DNA of 25,768 nucleotides, from contig CAZYNU010000016.1 in the NCBI GenBank assembly GCA_964648045.1, positions 1-25,768 of the forward strand, read 5' to 3'. A model generated the notes under the pieces. That model made no database searches. It was not told where the DNA came from and saw nothing but the letters and a program-made list of their open reading frames with translations. The translations under genes and the position numbers were made by a program. Below are positions 16,481 to 23,737 of the stretch, piece after piece (position 1 is the stretch's first letter; the number at the start of each line of letters is the position of its first letter). The stretch comes from JAGOUB01 sp964648045. Lineage in GTDB: Bacteria > Patescibacteriota > Gracilibacteria > Peribacterales > Peribacteraceae.

Positions 16481-17341
16481 GTGCCCGCGCTCTCCGTTGT
16501 CATCCCCACCCACCGGCGCCCCGAACTGCTCGCGCGGTCGCTCCGGCATTTGGCGGCCCAGACGGTGGCGGCCGAACTGGAAGTGATCGTGGTGAGCGAT
16601 GGCCCGGATGACAACGCGAAGCAATCGGCCGCCTGCGTGACCGTGGGCGGGAAGGCGGTCCGCTTCCTTGAAATTCCGAAATGCCAGCAGGGCGTGGCGC
16701 GCAACCGCGGCGTCGAGCTGGCGACCGCGCCGCTCACGCTCTTCTGCCAGGACGACATCTTCCTCGATCCTCGCGCCTGCGCCGCGCACCTCGCCGCGCA
16801 CGCCGCGCATCCCGGCGCGCTGGTGCTGGGCTTCACCACCTGGGACCCGGCCTGCGGCATCACGCCGGTGATGACGTGGCTCGAGGCGACGGGTTGGCAG
16901 TTCGGCTATCCGCAGCTCGCGCCCTACGCGCACGGCCCGGTGCCTGCCGCCATCCAGCACCGCTACACCTACACGTCGCACTTGAGCCTTCCCACCGAGC
17001 TCGCCAAGCGCGTCGCCTTCCGCGAGGACGTGACGCTCTACGGCTGGGAGGACATCGAGTGGGGACTGCGCCTTGCCCGCGCCGGCGCGCCGCTCATCTA
17101 CGAGCCCGACGCCAAGGCCCTCCATCACCACCATCTCGAACTCGCCGACTCGCTCAAGCGCATGGAGACCATCGGCCGCTCGGCCGTGCACATCGAGTCG
17201 ATCGCGCCCGAGCTCGATGTCACCCCGCGCGGCTGGAAAGCCTGGGCCTACGTCGTCCTCTCCTGGTTGCCGACCATGCGTGGGCGGCATGCTTTGGCCT
17301 TTCGCAAGGGGCTGATGTCAGGTCTGGCTCACATTAACTGA
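16481..17341 (+). CDS. Family 2 (GT-A) glycosyltransferase
   Basis: A 286-aa GT-A fold glycosyltransferase. The N-terminus LSVVIPTHRRPELLARSL and the strand LEVIVVSDGPDD are the nucleotide-sugar binding part. GVARNRGVELA and FCQDDIFLD (Asp91-Asp92, DXD-like) follow, and YGWEDIEWGLRLARAG carries the ED motif at about 190-191. A histidine-rich segment (ALHHHHLELAD) follows, as in related transferases. It has no membrane segment long enough to be certain of. It probably adds a sugar to an envelope polymer or lipid-linked glycan; donor and acceptor are unknown. The GTG start is chosen because TACCAT ends exactly 6 bases upstream and the first strand begins right after; the frame open from 16400 adds non-family residues. 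No terminator follows. Confidence 0.9.
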   Translation: MPALSVVIPTHRRPELLARSLRHLAAQTVAAELEVIVVSDGPDDNAKQSAACVTVGGKAVRFLEIPKCQQGVARNRGVELATAPLTLFCQDDIFLDPRACAAHLAAHAAHPGALVLGFTTWDPACGITPVMTWLEATGWQFGYPQLAPYAHGPVPAAIQHRYTYTSHLSLPTELAKRVAFREDVTLYGWEDIEWGLRLARAGAPLIYEPDAKALHHHHLELADSLKRMETIGRSAVHIESIAPELDVTPRGWKAWAYVVLSWLPTMRGRHALAFRKGLMSGLAHIN

Positions 17342-17347
17342 GGGCGG

Positions 17348-17353
17348 TACGAT
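17348..17353 (+). promoter_or_regulatory. -10 element of the orphan gene at 17397
   Basis: TACGAT, placed 43 bases before the ATG, giving a leader of about 37 bases that includes the ribosome binding site. The matching -35 is weak. Confidence 0.4.
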
Positions 17354-17396
17354 GCGGGCAGGTTCGATCCTTGCTCTTTCGCTTTGGAGGTTTGCG

Positions 17397-17780
17397 ATGA
17401 CACAGGTGCTGTCTTTGGATGAGCGGTTTTTTTTCCGTTGTGCGAATTGCCGACTCTACGTCGGCCGCGTGAAAGGAGGTGATTTTGCGCAGAGTTTGAG
17501 CCTCTACGCGTGCGCCGATCTGTTGGCGATCCATAGTAACGGCCGGCTGCTCGCCTTCGTGGATGAACGATCGAAGACGCTCTTCATCTGCCTTCTTGGC
17601 GGCCCGCTTGGACTACAAGAAGTAGATCGTCTGAATGATTTTAATGCGGCGGCCTACTCTGGCCTTGAGTGGGACGAGCAACGCGGAGCGCTCCTCGGAA
17701 TTTTCGTTGGCTCATGTCCCACGGGTGCCACGCGTTCTCGTTACGAAACGTTGTGGCTACCTGAGGCGCTCGTCGCCTAA
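17397..17780 (+). CDS. Small orphan protein, 127 aa
   Basis: I do not recognise this protein. It starts MTQVLSLDERFFF, carries a CANC motif (CxxC) and a basic turn, then mostly beta strands (LLAIHSNGRLLAFVDE, KTLFICLLGGPLG) and ends GLEWDEQRGALLGIFVG followed by a short loop and YETLWLPEALVA. The alternating strands suggest a small beta domain, possibly beta-propeller-like in style, but this is a guess. The ATG at 17397 is favoured over 17352 because GGAGG at 17386-17390 lies 6 bases before it. A terminator follows 17 bases after the stop, making it a single-gene unit between the glycosyltransferase and lipoprotein genes. Confidence 0.7.
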   Translation: MTQVLSLDERFFFRCANCRLYVGRVKGGDFAQSLSLYACADLLAIHSNGRLLAFVDERSKTLFICLLGGPLGLQEVDRLNDFNAAAYSGLEWDEQRGALLGIFVGSCPTGATRSRYETLWLPEALVA

Positions 17781-17797
17781 CTGTCCGATCGACCCTT

Positions 17798-17825
17798 CCC
17801 GGCAGCGTTGCTGCCGGGTTTTTTT
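17798..17825 (+). terminator. Intrinsic terminator of the orphan gene at 17397
   Basis: CCCGGCAGC (17798-17806), loop GTT, GCTGCCGGG (17810-17818), then seven Ts. A textbook terminator. Confidence 0.97.
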
Positions 17826-17831
17826 GGATGC

Positions 17832-17859
17832 TTGCGCGTGATCAATGCGGGTATAGCAT
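17832..17859 (+). promoter_or_regulatory. Promoter of leaderless lipoprotein gene
   Basis: TTGCGC (17832-17837), a 16-base spacer and TAGCAT (17854-17859), then 6 bases (GCAGTC) to the ATG at 17866. An overlapping alternative is TATAGC at 17852-17857. Confidence 0.6.
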
Positions 17860-17865
17860 GCAGTC

Positions 17866-18390
17866 ATGCGTCGCCTTCTTCCTTTCGTTGCCCTCGTTGT
17901 TCTTGCCGCTTGCACAGTCCATGCGCCGGGTGCTGATCCTCAGGGCTGGCAACGCTACGACGGTGAAAAGCTGGGCTACAGCCTGGCGCTGCCGGCCGAT
18001 TGGCGGGCCGACGAGACCGACAGTAGTTTGCGCTACATCAGCGGCGACAATGCGACCGTACTGACGGTGTTCCGCAGCGTTGAGCAGTTTGACACGCTCT
18101 GGGCGGCGCTGGATGCGCGCGACAAAGCGGCAGCCACGGGCTGGGAAGGCCAGCCGAGTCTGGCGGTGAAAGAGACGGCGAAACTGACAATTGGCAACGA
18201 GCTTGCGGTTGAGCGTCGCGAGGAATATTTGGCTGCCGGTCTTGAGGTTCGTGCGACGTATTTCCTCCACGACGGTCGTCTCTACGGTTTCTCAAGCCGC
18301 CCCGACAGTGCCGACACGCTGACCGATGCGCAGGTGGCCCTGCACAAGCGCATCATGGCCACGGTTCGTTGGTTGCAAGAGCACCGTTGA
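17866..18390 (+). CDS. Predicted lipoprotein
   Basis: A 174-aa protein with a short lipoprotein signal: positive MRR, a hydrophobic stretch and the lipobox LAAC ending at Cys16. The mature part begins RYDGEKLGYSLALPADWR, the pattern of PsbP/DUF1795-like domains, which often read Y..... GFSL.YP..W. It ends in a long helix (DAQVALHKRIMATVRWLQEH). It is probably anchored to the outer face of the cytoplasmic membrane; its partner or ligand is unknown. The start is fixed by TAGCAT 6 bases upstream. It lies upstream of nusA on the same strand with no terminator between, although nusA has its own promoter. Confidence 0.8.
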   Translation: MRRLLPFVALVVLAACTVHAPGADPQGWQRYDGEKLGYSLALPADWRADETDSSLRYISGDNATVLTVFRSVEQFDTLWAALDARDKAAATGWEGQPSLAVKETAKLTIGNELAVERREEYLAAGLEVRATYFLHDGRLYGFSSRPDSADTLTDAQVALHKRIMATVRWLQEHR

Positions 18391-18407
18391 ATACGTGCTC
18401 AAAGCGC

Positions 18408-18436
18408 TTGCCAAGGGCTCAAACGGCCTGTACAGT
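18408..18436 (+). promoter_or_regulatory. Promoter of nusA
   Basis: TTGCCA (18408-18413), a 17-base spacer and TACAGT (18431-18436). Transcription near 18443 gives a leader of about 70 bases. No ribosome binding site is visible before the ATG at 18513. Confidence 0.6.
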
Positions 18437-18512
18437 CGGACGTACATTATTGATCCCAGTTTGAGACTGCTCCTTTATCCGGAACGGTCCTTTCCCGGGT
18501 TCCCACCATTCT

Positions 18513-19901
18513 ATGCGCGCCTCATTCCTCGCCGCCATCAACCAGATCTGTTCCGAGAAGAACGTCTCGGCCGATCAGGTCATCGAAGCCGTGAAGCAGG
18601 CCATCGCCACCGCGTACCGTAAAGATTACGGCAACAAAGAGCAGGAAGTTCGCGTCGACTTTGAGGACGGCAAGGATATGCCCACCATTCTCGTGGTGAA
18701 GGAGGTGGTCGACACCGTCGAGAACGAGAACTTCGAGATTAGTCTTCAGGATGCCAAGCGCGTGAAGCCCGACAGCGAGGCCGGAGATGAAATCACCATC
18801 GATGTCACGCCCGCCGGTTACGGCCGCATCGCCGCCCAGGCCGCCAAGCAGGTAATCCTGCAAAAGCTGCAGGAGGCCGAGCGTCAGTCGCTCTACGAGC
18901 GCTTCAAGGATCGCGAGCAGCAGTTGCTCACGGCCACCGTCACCAAGGTGGACACCAGCTGGGTGACGCTCGAGATCGAAGGCATGACCGTCAGCCTCCC
19001 CTGGCGCGAGCAGATCCCCGGAGAGCACTACTACACCGGCAAGCGCCTGCGCGTGTACCTTGACACTGTCGAGTTCACGGGCAAAGGCCCGCAGCTGCGC
19101 ATCTCGCGCACGCACGCCGAGCTTGTCCGCAAGCTCCTTGAGCTCGAGATCCCCGAGGTCCGTAACGGCGACGTTGAGATCCGCGGCATCGCCCGCGACG
19201 CCGGCTTCCGCAGCAAGGTGGCCGTGCAGAGCAAAGATCCCCGCATCGATCCCATCGGCGCCTGCGTGGGCCAGAAGGGCGTGCGCATCCAAGCCGTGAT
19301 GGAGGAGATCAACGGCGAACGCGTCGACATGCTCGAGTGGAGCGACGACGCCATCAAGCTGATCTCCACCGCCCTCCAGCCGGCCGCCATCTCGGCCGTG
19401 ATCATCGTGAACGACAAGGAGCAGGTCGACGAGCAGGGCCGCCGCGTGAAGAAGCGCGCCGCCGTGTTCGTGGAAGAGGCGCAGCGCCCGATGGCCATCG
19501 GCAAGAAGGGGCAGAACATCCGCCTTGCCACCGACCTGACGGGCTTCGAGCTCGACATGTACAACTACGAGGAGCTGCCCGCCTTCAAGGCCAAGCTGGC
19601 CGAGCTGCGCGGCGAGGAGATCCCCGATCCGGTGGTGCTCAACCTGGAGGCCGAGCAGGCCGCCGATGACGCCGAGACGCAAGACGGTCTCGTGAAGGAG
19701 ACCGCCGTGGGCGAGGCTCCGGCCGAGGAGCCCGTGGCTGAGCTGCCTGTGGACGAGACCGGCGCAGCCATGGCCGTGGATACTAAGAACGTCGAGCAGA
19801 CCGTGGAAGGCGCCCCCGCTCAGGCTCCGGAGCATGGTGAAGGGAAACCGAAGAAGAAGGCTGCGAAGAAGCCCGAGGCCAACGAGCCGCCGGCCGCCTA
19901 A
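18513..19901 (+). CDS. nusA: Transcription termination/antitermination factor NusA
   Basis: A 462-aa NusA, which binds RNA polymerase and nascent RNA and modulates pausing, termination and antitermination. The order of domains is normal: N-terminal RNA polymerase-binding domain (about 1-125, with INQICSEKNVSADQVIEAV), S1 domain (about 137-200), KH1 (about 203-275, GQKG at 253-256) and KH2 (about 280-350, GKKG at 330-333). Instead of the acidic repeats of proteobacterial NusA, the last 100 residues are low-complexity: acidic and alanine-rich, then lysine-rich (GKPKKKAAKKP). The ATG at 18513 gives the expected family N-terminus. It is followed at 45 bases by a sigma-factor gene. Confidence 0.98.
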   Translation: MRASFLAAINQICSEKNVSADQVIEAVKQAIATAYRKDYGNKEQEVRVDFEDGKDMPTILVVKEVVDTVENENFEISLQDAKRVKPDSEAGDEITIDVTPAGYGRIAAQAAKQVILQKLQEAERQSLYERFKDREQQLLTATVTKVDTSWVTLEIEGMTVSLPWREQIPGEHYYTGKRLRVYLDTVEFTGKGPQLRISRTHAELVRKLLELEIPEVRNGDVEIRGIARDAGFRSKVAVQSKDPRIDPIGACVGQKGVRIQAVMEEINGERVDMLEWSDDAIKLISTALQPAAISAVIIVNDKEQVDEQGRRVKKRAAVFVEEAQRPMAIGKKGQNIRLATDLTGFELDMYNYEELPAFKAKLAELRGEEIPDPVVLNLEAEQAADDAETQDGLVKETAVGEAPAEEPVAELPVDETGAAMAVDTKNVEQTVEGAPAQAPEHGEGKPKKKAAKKPEANEPPAA

Positions 19902-19908
19902 AGTGCCG

Positions 19909-19936
19909 TTGACTTTGCGGTTTGGGAGCGGACAAT
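19909..19936 (+). promoter_or_regulatory. Promoter of the sigma-factor gene
   Basis: TTGACT (19909-19914), a 16-base spacer and GACAAT (19931-19936), then 9 bases to the ATG at 19946. The -35 is the best match to TTGACA in this part of the window. Confidence 0.55.
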
Positions 19937-19945
19937 CGCCAGCCA

Positions 19946-20566
19946 ATGGCGATGACCCCCGCTCCCTTTTCGGAACCAGGAATCGACTCCGTGTCGGGCC
20001 TCTTGCCAGAGACCGCTGAGGCTTTGGCCAAGAAGGAGATGGCCCTCATGACGTTGTTCCACGAGCGTCGGTACGTGCTAGTTGCCATCTGCCGCAAGCT
20101 CGGCACAAAAGAAGACGACATCGATGATTTGCTCCAGGAGGCATGGCTGGTGGCCCATCGCAACCTTGGTCAATTACGCGATGTACAAGCCATCCTCGCC
20201 TGGGTGCGATGCATCCTGTCCACCAGAGGGGTGAACATGGTCAAGCGTCGCCGCGGTGCACGCGGGACGGGGGCCGACGAGGACGACTCCGCAGAGGGCG
20301 GTATGTGGGGTGTGGCTTGTGACGATGTGGAACCGCTTGGGGCGTTACTTATGCAAGAGCGGCTCGATACCGTGCGAGCGGGTATTGCCGCGCTTTCCGA
20401 GTTGGATCGCCGCTCGCTGGCTGCTTTTTATCTGCGCGGCCTCTCGCTCAAAGAGATCGCGGCCGAGGAACAGGCGCCTATCGGCACCATCAAGCGGCGT
20501 TTACACACTGCCCGCCGCCGTCTCGGTGACGTGTTGCCGGCTGATCTTCTTTTAGAGAAGGCGTGA
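19946..20566 (+). CDS. ECF-like RNA polymerase sigma factor
   Basis: A 206-aa sigma-70 family protein of the small, two-domain (ECF-like) type. Region 2 spans about 35-105, with ALMTLFHERRYVLVAICRKL and the acidic DDIDDLLQEAWL that contacts core polymerase, ending in a basic run (KRRRGARG). Region 4 spans about 145-195, with LSELDRRSLAAFYLRGLSLKEIA split over two helices and GTIKRRLHTARRRL as the recognition helix. An acidic glycine-rich linker joins them. It should redirect RNA polymerase to a subset of promoters; no anti-sigma gene is adjacent. The start is either 19946 or 19952. I prefer 19946 because it lies 9 bases after GACAAT. It follows nusA closely and overlaps the -35 region of the next gene. 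Confidence 0.88.
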   Translation: MAMTPAPFSEPGIDSVSGLLPETAEALAKKEMALMTLFHERRYVLVAICRKLGTKEDDIDDLLQEAWLVAHRNLGQLRDVQAILAWVRCILSTRGVNMVKRRRGARGTGADEDDSAEGGMWGVACDDVEPLGALLMQERLDTVRAGIAALSELDRRSLAAFYLRGLSLKEIAAEEQAPIGTIKRRLHTARRRLGDVLPADLLLEKA

Positions 20567-20592
20567 CACCCGACTTGGGGCGGTGCTATCGT
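20563..20592 (+). promoter_or_regulatory. Promoter of the SixA-like gene
   Basis: GTGACA (20563-20568), an 18-base spacer and the extended -10 TGCTATCGT (20584-20592). The -35 overlaps the stop codon of the sigma-factor gene. Transcription near 20599 gives a leader of about 70 bases. Confidence 0.55.
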
Positions 20593-20602
20593 CTGATTCC
20601 TT

Positions 20603-20644
20603 TCTCCTCTTGGGGAGACGGGACAGCGGCGCCGTCTGCGCCGC
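20603..20644 (+). promoter_or_regulatory. Structured leader of the SixA-like gene
   Basis: TCTCC (20603-20607) pairs with GGAGA (20614-20618), and GCGGCGC (20626-20632) pairs with GCGCCGC (20638-20644). A competing helix, GACGG (20617-20621) with CCGTC (20632-20636), overlaps both, so at least two folds exclude each other. The ribosome binding site is 12 bases downstream. Confidence 0.5.
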
Positions 20645-20669
20645 ACGGATCTTTTTGGAGTCGGGTTCC

Positions 20670-21125
20670 ATGTTGGAGTTCCTCGCGGTGATCCGCCACG
20701 GCGCGTACAACGGTTACAGACTGAATGCTGAGGGTGAGGCTCAGATGCTCGCTTTGGCCGAGCTGCTCCAGCCCCTGATCCTCGACGCCGAGCGTTTGGT
20801 CATTCTCCATTCGCCCGTCACCCGCACGGCCCAGAGCGCCACTATCCTGGCCGACACGGTCGGCGGCACGCTCCGCAGTCGGGCTGTGCTCGAGTCGCAT
20901 GCGGATAAGCCGCCCAAGCTGCTCGAGGCCTGGGGGCTGGTCGAACAGGCCGTTCGCGGCGGCGCCCGCTCGGTCATCGTGGTGACGCACTTGGAGTACA
21001 CCCAGGAATTCCTGCTCTATGTCGTCGAGCAGCTGAGTCTCAGCATCCACTGTCCCTGGGAACTGGAGAAGGGTCAGGCGTGGCTTCTGGATGTGAAAAC
21101 CAAGACGGCGCGAGTAGTGCCGTGA
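20670..21125 (+). CDS. Histidine phosphatase family protein (SixA/phosphoglycerate-mutase-like)
   Basis: A 151-aa single-domain histidine phosphatase. The catalytic VIRHGAY (Arg9-His10-Gly11), a second arginine in HSPVTRTAQSA (about Arg52) and the distal histidine in VVTHLEY (about His107) are all present. The size fits SixA-type protein phosphatases, which act on phosphohistidine in phosphorelay proteins, but small-molecule phosphatases of this fold look alike. The start at 20670 is supported by GGAG at 20657-20660, 9 bases upstream; the frame open from 20583 begins before the leader hairpins. A terminator lies 14 bases after the stop, so it is a single-gene unit behind its own promoter. Confidence 0.87.
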   Translation: MLEFLAVIRHGAYNGYRLNAEGEAQMLALAELLQPLILDAERLVILHSPVTRTAQSATILADTVGGTLRSRAVLESHADKPPKLLEAWGLVEQAVRGGARSVIVVTHLEYTQEFLLYVVEQLSLSIHCPWELEKGQAWLLDVKTKTARVVP

Positions 21126-21139
21126 TCGTGGCCAATCTA

Positions 21140-21168
21140 CCCCCTCGTCATCGCGCGAGGGGGTTCTT
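21140..21168 (+). terminator. Intrinsic terminator of the SixA-like gene
   Basis: CCCCCTCG (21140-21147), loop TCATCGCG, CGAGGGGG (21156-21163), followed by TTCTTCCTTCT. A strong 8-bp GC stem with a broken T tract. Confidence 0.85.
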
Positions 21169-21199
21169 CCTTCTGCGTGACGGGTACGGCTCCTTCCCG

Positions 21200-21205
21200 T
21201 AGTGT
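21200..21205 (+). promoter_or_regulatory. Candidate -10 element of the exonuclease gene
   Basis: TAGTGT with an 11-base gap to the ATG at 21217, giving a leader of about 5 bases. No ribosome binding site is visible. Confidence 0.4.
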
Positions 21206-21216
21206 CGTCTGGACCT

Positions 21217-23556
21217 ATGGCTACCCTTCGCACGCTCACGCTTGATACTGAGACGACCGGCTTCGTCCCGAAGGTGCACCGGGTGATCGAATTAGCCTGG
21301 GTGCTGCGCGAGGGCGACAGGGTTGTGAAGGAGTTCGAGAGCTTGCTCAGCATCCCCGATGAGATCCCGGCCACGGTGGAGGCACTGACACATATCAAGA
21401 CGGAAGATCTGAAGGGGAGGCCAGCCTTTGCCGACGTGATGGCTGAGTTGCAGGCCGTGCTTACACCCGAGACGATCGTCGTGGGGCAAAACATCCAGTT
21501 CGACGTTTCGATGGTGAAGGGCGAAGGACTCGATCTTTCAGGGTATCCCACCTATGACACCGCCATGCTCGCCTCGCTGGCCTTTCCTGAGGCGCGCAGC
21601 TTCTCGCTGGGCTACGTAAGCCGTTTGCTCTCGCTCCCGCACGAGCCCGTGCATCGCGCGCTTGGCGACGTACGCGCCACGATGGCTTTGGCCGATGCCT
21701 GCCTAGCGCGTTTCGCTGAGTTGTCGCAGGCGCAACTCGATGCCATGCGTGAGGCTTTCGGTCGGAGTACGCCCGGTCTGCGGGCGCTGGCCGCGATCTT
21801 ACCGACCAAGGGGGCGTCGTCTTCTCCGGCGTGGTTACGCATGGAGCGTGGCCAGCCCGCCACACGGGGTGGTTCTATCGATCTCGTTCCTCCGGCTGTT
21901 GGCGCGGTGGCCCTGCGCGAGCAGGCCGTGGATGACGACGCGTTGGGGCAATTGCTCTCGACCCCTCTTCGGGCAGGGGAGCAGCGTCGCATCGTTGCCG
22001 TAAAGAACTTGGAATCCACTCTCCGCCAGATCGTTTTGCCACCAAACGCCCGCGCCGTCTTTCCGGCACAATTTCTCCTTGAGCCTGCCGGTGTCGAGCG
22101 TCTACGCGCTCAGTCGGAGCTTTCGGCCGATGAGGCGACGCTGCTCACGAAGCTCGCTTGGCACGCGCCGCGCGTGCGCCGCGATCTGCCGTTGCACGGT
22201 GACGAGCGAGCGGTGTGGAGCGGCGTGCTGGCCTGCGCCCGTGTGTCGCCCACCTATCGGGCCCAATTCTCCGACCTGCCAGAATTGGTGCTCATTGATC
22301 ACCAGCAACTCCTGCAATTCTCCGCTGAAGACAGTGCCGAGACCGCAGAGTTGTTGGGCGATGGCGCTCATGTCGTCATCGTGGATGCCTCCATGTTGGA
22401 AGACACGGCCACGCGCGCGTTCGGCGCAGAGCTTAGTCTCGACGATCTTCGTGCTGCCAGCCAAGGGCATGCCGCTCTCACCAGCCTTTCGGACCTTTTA
22501 GCGATCTACGTGGAGAAACTCGGGGGCGAGGATGTGCGCTATCTGGTGCCCGCCGACCTGGAATCGCGCGAGGCGAAAGGTTTGCGGGAGATGATGACGC
22601 CGCTGGTAGCGGACGATTCATTGCCTGAGCGCACGCGTCATTTGCTTACGCAGGCTGCGCATGTGCTTCGGCCAGATGGCTTAGCGGCGCGTCTGGCCTG
22701 GATTGAGCGTCGCCGCGACGGCGGATTGTTTTTGCACAGCGCGCCCGAAAAAGCCGCCGACCTGTTGGCCGCTCACCTCTACGCCAAGGTGCCCACTACG
22801 CTGCTCCTCCCGCCAGGCAAAGACGGTGATGAAGCCCCGATTGTCCCCAATGAAACCAAGAGCGAGCGCGTGGTCGCCTCGCTAAGCGCGCTGCCCATTA
22901 TTGTCGATTTGGCTGGTCCGCCGCTTGAAGATCTTCTGCGCGTTCCGCCGGAAGGAAAGACGATCATCCTCCTTGGCAGTAAGCGCTCGATCGAAATGGC
23001 CTTCGCGCGCTTTGCGGTTGCGATGGAAGAGAAAGGCGTGACGCTCATTTGCCAGGGTATGAGCGGCGGCCAGGGTCGCATGGAGGCCGACTTCTTAGCA
23101 GCGGAGGGCACGACCGTTTGGCTGCTCACGCCGTGGACCTACGAGGGCACCGAGCTGCCCGCCGGCTCCGTCGACCGCCTGGCGATCGAAACCCTACCCT
23201 TCGACCATCCGAGTCACCCCGTGCTCGGCCGGCGCGCAATGCGCTACCGCGACGGCTTCAGCGACTACCTCATGCCCCGCCTGGAGCAACGGCTCTTCCG
23301 CCTGCTGCGCACGTTCGCCTTCCAGCGCCGCGGCGCGGGTGAGGCCCTGGTCATGGATCGTCGCCTGTTCGGCAAGGACTACGGCAAGCGCATCCAGGCC
23401 TACCTGGCACGTATCGCCACCGTGAAAGACGCCGAGCGCCGTCCTGACATTGCGCCGGTTCCAGCAGCTATCCACGCCAAACCTACTCAGAAAAAGCCGG
23501 CCGCCAAGAAGGCGCCGAAGAAGGCCGTGAACGACCAGCAGCTGCCGCTGCTCTGA
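21217..23556 (+). CDS. DEDDh 3'-5' exonuclease fused to a degenerate DinG-like helicase region
   Basis: A 779-aa fusion. Residues about 1-170 are a DnaQ-type DEDDh exonuclease with Asp10 and Glu12 (LTLDTETTGF), Asp96 (NIQFDVSM) and HRALGDVRA (His146, Asp151). All catalytic residues are present. The C-terminal third resembles the second motor domain of DinG/XPD-type helicases: ICQGMSGGQGRMEADFLAAE, WLLTPWTYEGTELP, IETLPFDHPSHPV and ALVMDRRLFGKDYGKR. However, no P-loop GxGKT is seen in the middle, VIVDASM stands where the Walker B DEAH should be, and the QGFGRLIR motif reads QRLFRLLR. The motor is therefore probably dead and the protein a DNA exonuclease. A lysine-rich tail ends it. The start at 21217 places the first strand immediately; a GTG at 21202 is an alternative. 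Confidence 0.85.
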   Translation: MATLRTLTLDTETTGFVPKVHRVIELAWVLREGDRVVKEFESLLSIPDEIPATVEALTHIKTEDLKGRPAFADVMAELQAVLTPETIVVGQNIQFDVSMVKGEGLDLSGYPTYDTAMLASLAFPEARSFSLGYVSRLLSLPHEPVHRALGDVRATMALADACLARFAELSQAQLDAMREAFGRSTPGLRALAAILPTKGASSSPAWLRMERGQPATRGGSIDLVPPAVGAVALREQAVDDDALGQLLSTPLRAGEQRRIVAVKNLESTLRQIVLPPNARAVFPAQFLLEPAGVERLRAQSELSADEATLLTKLAWHAPRVRRDLPLHGDERAVWSGVLACARVSPTYRAQFSDLPELVLIDHQQLLQFSAEDSAETAELLGDGAHVVIVDASMLEDTATRAFGAELSLDDLRAASQGHAALTSLSDLLAIYVEKLGGEDVRYLVPADLESREAKGLREMMTPLVADDSLPERTRHLLTQAAHVLRPDGLAARLAWIERRRDGGLFLHSAPEKAADLLAAHLYAKVPTTLLLPPGKDGDEAPIVPNETKSERVVASLSALPIIVDLAGPPLEDLLRVPPEGKTIILLGSKRSIEMAFARFAVAMEEKGVTLICQGMSGGQGRMEADFLAAEGTTVWLLTPWTYEGTELPAGSVDRLAIETLPFDHPSHPVLGRRAMRYRDGFSDYLMPRLEQRLFRLLRTFAFQRRGAGEALVMDRRLFGKDYGKRIQAYLARIATVKDAERRPDIAPVPAAIHAKPTQKKPAAKKAPKKAVNDQQLPLL

Positions 23557-23570
23557 CGTCATATTGAACA

Positions 23571-23611
23571 GGCCCTCTTCACGGAGGGCCCGGCATCGAT
23601 CGGCGATCGAT
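23571..23611 (+). other. Two hairpins after the exonuclease gene
   Basis: GGCCCTC (23571-23577) pairs with GAGGGCC (23584-23590), and ATCGATC (23595-23601) pairs with GATCGAT (23605-23611) around GGC. No T run follows, so they may be transcript-end stabilisers or poor terminators. The rest of 23612-23692 holds nothing I recognise. Confidence 0.5.
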
Positions 23612-23692
23612 ACATGATCAACACATTCCACATTCTTCGGTTTCTTTTCGGAGAAGAGCGCCCGTTTCGGCCGCATCTGCGTCTACTCTCAG

Positions 23693-23722
23693 AAAAAAGA
23701 CCCGCAGCGTTGGCTGCGGGTC
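23693..23722 (-). terminator. Intrinsic terminator of the 136-aa orphan gene
   Basis: On the minus strand GACCCGCAGC (23722-23713), loop CAAC, GCTGCGGGTC (23708-23699), then TTTTTT (23698-23693). A perfect 10-bp stem, 15 bases after the stop. Confidence 0.97.
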
Positions 23723-23737
23723 GAGGGCGTGTTTGCC

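Noticed and set aside
18522..19946. A 474-codon open frame on the minus strand opposite nusA
   Set aside because: Repetitive Leu/Gly/His-rich product antisense to a clear NusA; no promoter or ribosome binding site. Shadow frame.
20583..20669. Upstream extension of the SixA-like gene
   Set aside because: It would begin with a TTG ahead of the leader hairpins and inside the promoter; the ATG at 20670 has a good ribosome binding site and starts the family fold.
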